Of a stretch of 5,002 nt of DNA, positions 1 to 4,981 are shown piece by piece. The notes under the pieces were generated by a model that searched no databases, was not told the origin of the DNA, and was given only the letters and a program-made list of their open reading frames with translations. A program made the translations under genes and the position numbers. The stretch is from CAZBQG01 sp964493945 (GTDB lineage: Bacteria > Pseudomonadota > Alphaproteobacteria > Rhodospirillales > UBA2165). The stretch lies in the NCBI GenBank assembly GCA_964493945.1, contig CAZBQG010000285.1:1-5002 (forward strand), read 5' to 3'. Position 1 is the first letter of the stretch. Each line of letters begins with the position of its first letter.

Positions 1-53
1 GCATCGTATCCTTTGTCACCCAACAATACGGAGCCTGCCGCCAGATGGTCCAA
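1..53 (-). mobile_element. Fragment of an IS5-family-like DDE transposase, both ends missing
   Basis: Read on the minus strand from about position 53 to position 1, in the frame one base off the amidohydrolase, the DNA encodes ILDHLAAGSVLLGDKGYDA and runs open off the window edge. This resembles the block around the second catalytic aspartate of IS5-family transposases, where family members typically read like LLDxLxxGTxLLADKGYDAD; the D of GDKGY would be that aspartate. Upstream in the same frame the reading turns into nonsense (AIGTWW), so transposase similarity stops at about 50-58, inside the end of the amidohydrolase. No terminal inverted repeat is visible at the join, so this is not a clean insertion edge. 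It could be an IS remnant after a deletion, a recombination junction or an assembly chimera. The match rests on about 19 residues recalled from the family. Confidence 0.5.
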
Positions 54-1299
54 TATCCACCACGTCCCAATGGCCCAGATCGGACGAGAACAAGGCCTTG
101 ATTTTGGCGCCGAACTGGTTGGCCTTGGTGTTAAACGCCGTGTAATTGGGGCTGTCATCGGCCTCGCAGCCGAAATAGAAGTTCTCCGTGAACAATAATT
201 TTATGTCTTCGGCCCGCTCGATTTTGAGTGCCTTCCAGTCATTGATGGAATCCTGGTCCTGGCCTGGATTTGTGCGGCCGTCACGGGTGAGGGTTTGGCG
301 GGCCGCCAGCATTCTTTCGGCTGTCAGATAGTCGTTGCCATAGCGGCGGAACATGTCCTCCATGAGCCCGAAATCGATATTGGCCGGATCGTGATATTCA
401 ATCATGGCGTCCCGGTTGCGCTTTTCCCAGAATTCCACCAGATCGTTATACATGGCCACCGCCCACCAGACGCCGCCCTCCAGGAAGGCGAAATTCAGTT
501 CCGGGAATTTGCGGGTGACACCGCTCATGAACAGCGCGCGGGTGGCCGCATGGCCGAAGGTGGCGAACAGGCCGACGCGGTTATAGACGTAATTGGTGGG
601 TGATCCGTGTGTGCCCGAATAATTGGTGCTGTGGCCCGCCGGCGCCACCTTGAGCTCGACGCATTTGGCCCAGAAGGGGTCGTAATCATAAGGGCTGTCC
701 AGGGCGATAGGCGTATATTGCATCTCGCCGGGCCCGGCGCCTACAAGCCCCGCCGGCGGGCGCAGCACCTCGTTGCAGGTCATGATGGCCCGGAACCCCA
801 ACTCCTTGACGGCGAATTCAAGCTCTCCGATTGCTTCTTCCGGTGTATGCATGGGGATCAGAGCGGCGGGCGTCATATTGCGCGTCTGGTCCTTGAACAT
901 GTCCGCATACATCATGTTCGCCGCCCGGCAGGCCGCCGCCCGCACATCATCTTCGGGCATGACCTGGATGCCGAAACCCAGCGTCGGGAAAAGGGTGCAG
1001 AAATCCAAACCGACCTCTTCAATCCGGCGGGCATAGAGGTTGGGCAGCATGGTGGTCGCCCTACCAATCGTGTGGCTTCCGGAAAAACCGCCCCAAAAGA
1101 CGGTTTTGGGCCGGCCCGGCCGACCCCTCTCCCGGGCCTTTTCGAAGCGTGCCACCAGATCGGGGCCACCCACCTGTTTGAGGAAATCAGGCAGGACGAA
1201 CAGGGCCTCCATGATATGGGCATCCGCATCCACCACGGGATGATCAAGACGCGCCCTCAGCCTGGATGATTTGGTTTCGCGAACCGAATATTCGTTCAT
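16..1299 (-). CDS. Metal-dependent amidohydrolase family protein (amidohydrolase 2 / ACMSD-like), C-terminally truncated
   Basis: A cytoplasmic TIM-barrel hydrolase or decarboxylase of the amidohydrolase-2 (PF04909) type; the substrate cannot be told from sequence. The N-terminal strand carries DADAHIME (residues 24-31), the D/HxH-type metal site (D26, H28). GHSTNYSG (222-229) would supply the metal-ligand histidine H223. GHAATRALFMSGVTRKFPELNFAFLEGG (249-276) is the conserved barrel strand of the family. SSDLGHWD (405-412) holds the late catalytic/metal aspartate D407. Family members usually continue about 45-60 residues after GHWDVPD, ending in an FVFxNPVxL-like helix. Here the reading breaks after DVVDI into GPSGGRLRIVG and stops, while another frame of the same bases resembles a transposase. 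The core active site is kept but the C-terminal helices are missing, so activity is doubtful. Start choice: ATG at 1299 has AGGAG at 1308-1312, 8 nt upstream. The gene is divergent from the thioesterase, with a Fur-box-like site upstream. Confidence 0.85.
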   Translation of the reverse strand: MNEYSVRETKSSRLRARLDHPVVDADAHIMEALFVLPDFLKQVGGPDLVARFEKARERGRPGRPKTVFWGGFSGSHTIGRATTMLPNLYARRIEEVGLDFCTLFPTLGFGIQVMPEDDVRAAACRAANMMYADMFKDQTRNMTPAALIPMHTPEEAIGELEFAVKELGFRAIMTCNEVLRPPAGLVGAGPGEMQYTPIALDSPYDYDPFWAKCVELKVAPAGHSTNYSGTHGSPTNYVYNRVGLFATFGHAATRALFMSGVTRKFPELNFAFLEGGVWWAVAMYNDLVEFWEKRNRDAMIEYHDPANIDFGLMEDMFRRYGNDYLTAERMLAARQTLTRDGRTNPGQDQDSINDWKALKIERAEDIKLLFTENFYFGCEADDSPNYTAFNTKANQFGAKIKALFSSDLGHWDVVDIGPSGGRLRIVG

Positions 1300-1307
1300 A
1301 TTGAACT

Positions 1308-1312
1308 CTCCT
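1308..1312 (-). promoter_or_regulatory. Ribosome binding site of the amidohydrolase
   Basis: AGGAG on the minus strand (CTCCT on plus), separated by 8 nt from the ATG at 1299. It fixes the start that gives DADAHIME at residues 24-31. Confidence 0.75.
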
Positions 1313-1381
1313 GATTTTTAAAAGAAAACAGCCACTCCCCCACCCGGCCTTTTTACAGACCCGCAACCTCAATTACAATTA

Positions 1382-1399
1382 ATTATCATTCTCATTTTG
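1382..1399 (-). promoter_or_regulatory. Fur-box-like sequence upstream of the amidohydrolase
   Basis: On the plus strand this reads as three consecutive hexamers ATTATC, ATTCTC, ATTTTG. They match the inverted Fur hexamer ATTATC at 6/6, 5/6 and 4/6; on the minus strand it contains GAGAATGATAAT. The flanking bases are AT-rich (1371-1400) inside otherwise GC-rich DNA, as expected for a promoter/operator. It lies about 80-100 bp upstream of the amidohydrolase start and about 170 bp upstream of the thioesterase start. A TTTACA on the minus strand next to it could be a -35 box, but no well-spaced -10 is convincing. Binding by Fur, or by another iron or manganese regulator of that family, is inferred from pattern only. 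Confidence 0.35.
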
Positions 1400-1433
1400 T
1401 AAAGATCGGGAGGGAGAATAAGTTTATCAGGCT

Positions 1434-1490
1434 GGCCGGTTGGGCAGTTGGGCCGGGGTTGGATGAAGCGGATTAATACCAAGCCGGCCC
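1434..1490. repeat. Imperfect inverted repeat with two alternative left arms
   Basis: GGGCCGGGGTTGG (1450-1462) and CCAAGCCGGCCC (1479-1490) form an imperfect stem around a 16-nt loop. A second copy of the left arm, GGCCGGTTGG (1434-1443), could pair with the same right arm. It lies upstream of the probable thioesterase promoter, so it is more likely a protein-binding or DNA-level element than part of that gene's leader. Its function is unknown. Confidence 0.4.
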
Positions 1491-1498
1491 CTATCTGA

Positions 1499-1527
1499 TT
1501 GACCCGGATTGGCGGAGCGGCGACAAT
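1499..1527 (+). promoter_or_regulatory. Probable sigma-70-type promoter of the thioesterase gene
   Basis: TTGACC (1499-1504, 5/6 to the -35 consensus) and GACAAT (1522-1527, 4/6 to the -10 consensus) are separated by exactly 17 bp. This would start transcription near 1534, about 36 nt before the thioesterase ATG, leaving room for the AGGAG site. It overlaps the inverted repeat at 1503-1532. The call is based on consensus matching only. Confidence 0.45.
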
Positions 1528-1532
1528 CCGGG
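1503..1532. promoter_or_regulatory. Perfect 9-bp inverted repeat, candidate operator over the thioesterase promoter
   Basis: CCCGGATTG (1503-1511) and CAATCCGGG (1524-1532) are exact inverse complements around a 12-nt spacer. The repeat covers the promoter spacer and -10 region, which is where a repressor would sit; ATTG-N12-CAAT in its centre is also compatible with a regulator dimer site. There is no T-run after it, so it does not look like an intrinsic terminator. The identity of any regulator is unknown and none is encoded in the window. Confidence 0.45.
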
Positions 1533-1554
1533 CAGATAATTTCCTCAATGAACC

Positions 1555-1559
1555 AGGAG
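1555..1559 (+). promoter_or_regulatory. Ribosome binding site of the thioesterase
   Basis: AGGAG located 10 nt before the ATG at 1570. It supports this start, which places the DYNGHMN motif near residue 20 as is usual for the family. Confidence 0.7.
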
Positions 1560-1569
1560 CCATAAAGCC

Positions 1570-2058
1570 ATGAGTTTCGAAGCGCCCATTTCGCGCCTGC
1601 GCACCAAAGTCATCTCAGACTGGACCGATTATAACGGCCATATGAATGTGGCCTATTTCGTCTTGATCTTCGATATGGGGACGGACGAGTTTTATCCCCT
1701 CATCGGTCTCGGCAAGCCCTACCGGGAGCGCACCGGAAAATCTACCTTCGCCGTTGAATCCCACATCACCTATGGCCGCGAGGTCAATGAGGGCGACGAG
1801 GTGATCGTCACCACCCAGCTCATCGGTTTTGATGACAAACGCATGCATTACTTCCACGTCATGCGCCACGCCCAGGAAGATTACCAGATCGCCACCCTGG
1901 AACAATTGGCGCTCCATGTGGATCTGACCAAGCGCAAGGTGGAACCCATGCCCGACGAAAGCTACAAATTGCTGGGCGAAGTACAAGCAGCCCATGCCGG
2001 GCTGGAACTGCCGCCCGAACTGGGCAGCGTCATGGGGATTAAATCCAAGAAGAACTAA
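1570..2058 (+). CDS. Hotdog-fold acyl-CoA thioesterase (4HBT-like, betainyl-CoA thioesterase-type)
   Basis: Hydrolyses an acyl-CoA thioester to the free acid and CoA in the cytoplasm. The 162 residues match the length of single-domain 4HBT hotdog enzymes, which act as dimers or tetramers. DYNGHMNVAYF (20-30) is the hallmark of the helix start, with D20 as the likely catalytic acid and H24/N26 in the active-site region. TFAVESHITYGREVNEGDEVIVTTQLIGFDDKRMHYFH (59-96) follows the strand pattern of the second half, including the REVxxGD turn. Proteins with this N-terminal pattern and HVDLTKRKV (116-124) include betainyl-CoA thioesterases of carnitine breakdown, but no carnitine or betaine gene is present here to support that substrate. 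It is divergent from the amidohydrolase and is followed after 14 nt by a secreted DUF1566 protein, so the two plus-strand genes may be co-transcribed. The last residues GIKSKKN are a basic tail of no known role. Confidence 0.85.
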   Translation: MSFEAPISRLRTKVISDWTDYNGHMNVAYFVLIFDMGTDEFYPLIGLGKPYRERTGKSTFAVESHITYGREVNEGDEVIVTTQLIGFDDKRMHYFHVMRHAQEDYQIATLEQLALHVDLTKRKVEPMPDESYKLLGEVQAAHAGLELPPELGSVMGIKSKKN

Positions 2059-2072
2059 AGATTGCAAACGCC

Positions 2073-3515
2073 ATGAAGCCCATCCTTCGCCCCCTGCTGG
2101 CCGTGCTGCTGTCCTTGCTGGTTGTGACTTCCATGGCCCAGGCCCAGCGGGGGCCCGGCGGTGGACAAGGGCGTGGTCCGGGCGGCGGACCGCCGCCCAT
2201 GGCCTATGAAGCCTGTCAGGGAAAACGGTCGGGCGATTCCTGCACCATCAATGCACCCCATGGCACCATGCAGGGATCCTGCGCCGCCCGGGGCGGGCGG
2301 GCCTTTTGCATTCCGCAAGGCCGTGGCCGTGCTGGTGGGCCAGGCGGCGGCGGCGGACCCGGCGCAGGTAGCGGGGACGGCGGTCCCACCAAGGGCGGCA
2401 ATAAGCGCTTCGGCTATGAGCCCCGCGCCCCATACGCCCAGGCCGTCCGGCTCAACAACAAGCTGGCGGACACCAGCCAGGTAACCTGTTTCAACACCAC
2501 CAGCACCATTCCCTGCCCGGCCAAGGGAGAAAGGCTTTATGGCCAGGACGCCCATTACCGGGGGCCCCAGCCCGCCTTCCGCGATAACGGAAACGGCACG
2601 GTGAGCGACGGGATCACCGGTCTCACCTGGCAGAAAGGGCATAACCGGGAACGCCTGGGATACGACAGCGCATACCGGACCTGCAAGAACCTCACCCTGG
2701 GCGGCCACGGCGATTGGCGCATGCCGGGCATCAAGGAGTTGTTTTCCATCACCGATTGGCGGGGGGCGACGGGATCGCGCTTTTTCATCGACAAGGAATA
2801 TTTCGATCTGGAAAGGCCGGGCAGGGAGATATTGGAAGGGGACCGGTTTGCCTCGACCCACAGCACGGAAATGATGGGTCAGACCTGGTCCGATACCATC
2901 TATGCCGGCAAGCATTGGGACCGGGACGGGGTCTTTGCCGCCTTTTTCTATAACTTTCTGGACGGGCGCATCAAACAGGCGCCGACCGGGGGCGGGCGCA
3001 ACAAATTGTTCTATCGCTGCATCCGGGGTCCGCGATGGGGCGATAATAAATTCAAAAGCAACGGGGGCGGCACGGTGACAGATGCCATGACCGGGCTGAT
3101 GTGGCAACGCACCGACAGCGGCAAAGGCAGTGACTGGCCCGGCGCGCTGTCTTATTGTGAAAATCTGGATCATGCCGGAAAGCGTGACTGGCGCCTGCCC
3201 AATGCGCGGGAATTGCAAAGCATCGTCGATTATGGGCGGGCCGATCCGGCGCTGGATTTGAAATATTTCACCCAAAGCGACAAGGATGCCTGGTTCTGGT
3301 CCTCAACCACCTTCGGCGAGGAAATCAGCCACGCGGTCTATGTCTGTTTCGGCAAATGCGTTTCGGTGGAAGGGGTGGACGTACATGGCGCAGGCGCCCA
3401 GCGAAGCGATCCCAAGGTGGGCAATCCGGCTGAATGGCAAGGCCGCGCCCGGGGCGGCCAGCGCGACGAAACCCGCATCCACAATTACGCCCGCTGCGTC
3501 CGCGACGCGGGTTAA
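2073..3515 (+). CDS. Secreted protein with a 4-Cys module, Gly-rich linkers and two tandem DUF1566 (Lcl C-terminal-like) domains
   Basis: An exported protein of unknown function. Residues 1-24 form a signal peptide (basic start, leucine-rich core, SMAQA before a probable cleavage at about 24); there is no lipobox cysteine. A Gly/Pro/Arg-rich stretch (26-42) leads to a small module with C48, C57, C70 and C79 (ACQGKRSGDSC...GSC...FCIP), then a second Gly-rich linker (83-110). Domain 1 (about 169-320) has DNGNGTVSDGITGLTWQ, DWRMPGIKEL (214-223) and a closing YRCIRG. Domain 2 (about 327-480) repeats these as SNGGGTVTDAMTGLMWQ, DWRLPNAREL (372-381) and ARCVRD. C204/C362 and C316/C475 are equivalent, suggesting one conserved disulfide per domain. 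DUF1566 domains occur in surface proteins, including the C-terminus of the Legionella adhesin Lcl, so a role at the cell surface is a guess. The ATG at 2073 has no clear Shine-Dalgarno sequence, but the signal peptide supports it; translation may be coupled to the thioesterase gene 14 nt upstream. Confidence 0.85.
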   Translation: MKPILRPLLAVLLSLLVVTSMAQAQRGPGGGQGRGPGGGPPPMAYEACQGKRSGDSCTINAPHGTMQGSCAARGGRAFCIPQGRGRAGGPGGGGGPGAGSGDGGPTKGGNKRFGYEPRAPYAQAVRLNNKLADTSQVTCFNTTSTIPCPAKGERLYGQDAHYRGPQPAFRDNGNGTVSDGITGLTWQKGHNRERLGYDSAYRTCKNLTLGGHGDWRMPGIKELFSITDWRGATGSRFFIDKEYFDLERPGREILEGDRFASTHSTEMMGQTWSDTIYAGKHWDRDGVFAAFFYNFLDGRIKQAPTGGGRNKLFYRCIRGPRWGDNKFKSNGGGTVTDAMTGLMWQRTDSGKGSDWPGALSYCENLDHAGKRDWRLPNARELQSIVDYGRADPALDLKYFTQSDKDAWFWSSTTFGEEISHAVYVCFGKCVSVEGVDVHGAGAQRSDPKVGNPAEWQGRARGGQRDETRIHNYARCVRDAG

Positions 3516-3518
3516 AGA

Positions 3519-4613
3519 TCAGAACGCCCCCGTCCCCCGGCCATATTGATTGGGCCAGGGGGCGTCCTCATAGCCCAAGGCATGGGCGGCGCGGAGCGGC
3601 CAGTTAGGATCGGCCAGCATGCCGCGGGCCAGTAAAATCAAATCAGCCCGCCCGGCGGCCAGAATTTCCTCGGCCATATCCGGGTTTTTGATCAAGCCGA
3701 CGGCGCCGGTGGGCACCCCCACTTCGCGCCGGATGCGTTCGGCGAAGGGCACCTGATAGCCGGGATAGAGTTTTATTTTTTGGCCGAGATCAGAGCCGCC
3801 CGAGGAACAATCAATCAAATCCACATCGCCGCGTGTTTTGATCATCCCGCATAATTCCACCGTGTCATCCAGATCAACACCACCTTCCAGCCAGTCGGTG
3901 CAGGACAGGCGCACGAACAGGGGCAGGTCATCGGGCCATTCGCTGCGCACCGCATCCAGGCTTTCCATCAGAAACCGGGTCCTCCCTTTCAGGTCGCCGC
4001 CATATTCATCGTTGCGCTTGTTGCTCAAGGGCGAAAGGAACTGATGGATCAGGTAGCCGTGCGCCCCGTGCAGCTCGGCGATCTTGAAGCCGGCCTCTTT
4101 GGCCCGGCGGGTCGCATCCACGGTGGAGGCGATCACCTCATCGATCATGGCCTGATCCATGACGGTGGGAGTTTGAGAATCGGGGGCAAAGGCGACGGCG
4201 CTGGGCGCGATGATGGGCCAGGCTCCTTCCTCGCCGGAAAACGCCTTCATGCCTTTCCATCCGGGCGAAACAGCCGCCTTGCGCCCGGCATGGCCGATCT
4301 GGACGGCCGGCACGGCGCCCTGGGATTCTATGAATTTCACCATGGGGATCAGCAAATCACGCTGCTCGTCGCTCCAAAGCCCCAGGCAATAGGGCGAGAT
4401 GCGCCCCCGGGGCTCGCCGGAAATCACCTCAGTGCAGACAATGCCGGCGCCGCCCGCGGCCCGCGATCCCCAGAACATGTGGTGCCAGTCATTGGCCAAG
4501 CCGTCGGTCGCCGAAAACTGGCACATGGGCGAGACCATGATACGGTTTCGCGCCGTCACCGAACGGAATGTGATGGGCCGGAACAGATGCGGCACTTTGT
4601 CTTGTTCCGCCAT
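3519..4613 (-). CDS. NADH:flavin oxidoreductase of the old yellow enzyme family, YqjM/XenA-like subclass
   Basis: An FMN-dependent ene-reductase that uses NAD(P)H to reduce activated C=C bonds (enones, nitro compounds and similar). This soluble TIM-barrel protein has 364 residues; YqjM itself is about 340. SPMCQF (29-34) includes C31, the redox-tuning cysteine that defines this subclass. QIGHAGRKA (105-113), HGAHGYLIHQFLSPLSNKR (182-200, with substrate-binding H182 and H185 and nearby Y187), VRLS (235-238, with R236) and the phosphate-binding GRADLILLARGMLADPNWP (321-339) are all intact. The tyrosine two residues after that cysteine in YqjM is F33 here. ATG at 4613 is preceded by GGGAGG at 4621-4626, 7 nt away. 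It runs tail to tail into the DUF1566 gene with 3 nt between stops and is divergent from the small ORF at 4774. The natural substrate is unknown; such enzymes serve detoxification or degradation routes. Confidence 0.93.
   Translation of the reverse strand: MAEQDKVPHLFRPITFRSVTARNRIMVSPMCQFSATDGLANDWHHMFWGSRAAGGAGIVCTEVISGEPRGRISPYCLGLWSDEQRDLLIPMVKFIESQGAVPAVQIGHAGRKAAVSPGWKGMKAFSGEEGAWPIIAPSAVAFAPDSQTPTVMDQAMIDEVIASTVDATRRAKEAGFKIAELHGAHGYLIHQFLSPLSNKRNDEYGGDLKGRTRFLMESLDAVRSEWPDDLPLFVRLSCTDWLEGGVDLDDTVELCGMIKTRGDVDLIDCSSGGSDLGQKIKLYPGYQVPFAERIRREVGVPTGAVGLIKNPDMAEEILAAGRADLILLARGMLADPNWPLRAAHALGYEDAPWPNQYGRGTGAF
3534..3562. terminator. GC-rich hairpin at the convergent gene ends, possible transcription end signal
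   Basis: CCCCCGGCC (3534-3542) pairs with GGCC-A-GGGGG (3553-3562) around a 10-nt loop with one bulged A. An outer pair, ACGCCCCC (3524-3531) and GGGGGCGT (3558-3565), is an alternative. It starts 19 nt after the DUF1566 stop and lies inside the last codons of the oxidoreductase. No T-run follows on either strand, so it is not a classical intrinsic terminator. It may slow polymerase or protect RNA ends, or may be codon-driven chance. Confidence 0.3.
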
Positions 4614-4620
4614 GATTAGT

Positions 4621-4626
4621 CCTCCC
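4621..4626 (-). promoter_or_regulatory. Ribosome binding site of the oxidoreductase
   Basis: GGGAGG on the minus strand (CCTCCC on plus), 7 nt before the ATG at 4613. This is the strongest Shine-Dalgarno match in the window. Confidence 0.75.
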
Positions 4627-4638
4627 CTTTATATGGCT

Positions 4639-4740
4639 GACCGGTTAAATCTTAACGGTTTTTTGCGTGGCTCTCCCATCCTGTCAAGGCAAAAGGGGTG
4701 TGCTGTTCATCACAGACCCTTTTATGGGACCGGTTTAAAC
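4639..4740. repeat. Direct repeat GACCGGTT(T)AAA in the divergent intergenic region
   Basis: GACCGGTTAAA (4639-4649) recurs as GACCGGTTTAAA (4728-4739), the second with one extra T. The first copy lies 26 bp upstream of the oxidoreductase start and the second 34 bp upstream of the small ORF start. One copy near each divergent gene fits a shared regulator, but no regulator gene is in the window and the binding is inferred. Confidence 0.35.
4640..4664 (+). terminator. Hairpin followed by six T residues, terminator-like in plus orientation
   Basis: ACCGGTTAA (4640-4648) and TTAACGGT (4652-4659) form a stem of eight pairs with one bulged G around a 3-nt loop, followed by a T-run at 4659-4664. 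Its orientation would end plus-strand transcription, although the nearest plus-strand gene upstream ends at 3515. It could stop antisense read-through of the oxidoreductase before the small ORF. It may instead be an operator palindrome, since its left arm is part of the GACCGGTT repeat. Confidence 0.3.
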
Positions 4741-4761
4741 TAAAATATTGCTGCCCCAATC

Positions 4762-4766
4762 AGGAG
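4762..4766 (+). promoter_or_regulatory. Ribosome binding site of the small ORF
   Basis: AGGAG placed 7 nt before the ATG at 4774. It is the main evidence that this short frame is translated. Confidence 0.6.
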
Positions 4767-4773
4767 ACAAACC

Positions 4774-4941
4774 ATGACCGATGATGAAGAAGAAAAACTG
4801 AAAAGCACCTTGAATGATTGGGAGAACTGGGAGCAAATCAAGCTGCGTGTCGGTGATATCAGCGACGACAGAATGGACGACGTCCTGCCCATAACCGGAG
4901 CAATGGCCCGCGAAATCCGCCTCAAGATGAAAATCTTCTGA
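4774..4941 (+). CDS. Small charged hypothetical protein, 55 residues
   Basis: I do not recognise this protein. It starts MTDDEEEKLKSTLNDWENW and ends EIRLKMKIF. The first third is strongly acidic, with two tryptophans in the WENW pattern (16-19). The middle (29-37) has another acidic patch and the C-terminus is basic and amphipathic. There is no signal peptide, membrane segment, cysteine pair or zinc site. The sequence looks mostly helical and could be a small binding partner or regulator, but nothing shows what it binds. Support for being real: AGGAG at ideal spacing, an AT-richer upstream region (TAAAAT at 4741-4746 as a weak -10), and a complete frame with stop. The opposite strand also has an open frame here, but with no ribosome binding site. 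It is divergent from the oxidoreductase across 160 bp and may share its control region. Confidence 0.6.
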   Translation: MTDDEEEKLKSTLNDWENWEQIKLRVGDISDDRMDDVLPITGAMAREIRLKMKIF

Positions 4942-4981
4942 TGCAACTGCTCTAGGCTCAGGACCCATTAATTATTCATTC

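Noticed and set aside
607..1269. A 220-codon plus-strand frame opposite the amidohydrolase
   Set aside because: It has no family motifs and no ribosome binding site, and it lies fully antisense to a gene with intact active-site motifs.
1369..1563. A 64-codon minus-strand frame filling the divergent intergenic region
   Set aside because: It has no ribosome binding site or recognisable sequence and spans the candidate promoter and operators.
1615..2067. A 150-codon minus-strand frame opposite the thioesterase
   Set aside because: It is a shadow of the hotdog thioesterase, with no motif of its own.
2145..2195. Collagen-like G-X-Y repeat before the DUF1566 domains, as in Lcl
   Set aside because: The G-X-Y register holds for only about three triplets and then breaks; it is better called a Gly/Pro-rich linker.
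2331..2400. GGC-rich tract as a possible microsatellite or phase-variation repeat
   Set aside because: The repeat is irregular and in frame with a glycine-rich linker; low-complexity coding explains it.
2055..3275. A 406-codon open frame on the minus strand opposite the DUF1566 gene
   Set aside because: It is proline- and glycine-rich with no recognisable domain, while the plus strand has a signal peptide and two clear DUF1566 repeats. It is a GC-driven shadow.
4044..4619. A 191-codon plus-strand frame opposite the oxidoreductase
   Set aside because: It is rich in Gly, His and Arg with no domain; the minus strand carries all old yellow enzyme motifs.
4735..4968. A 77-codon minus-strand frame opposite the small ORF
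   Set aside because: There is no Shine-Dalgarno before its start, whereas the plus-strand frame has AGGAG at good spacing.
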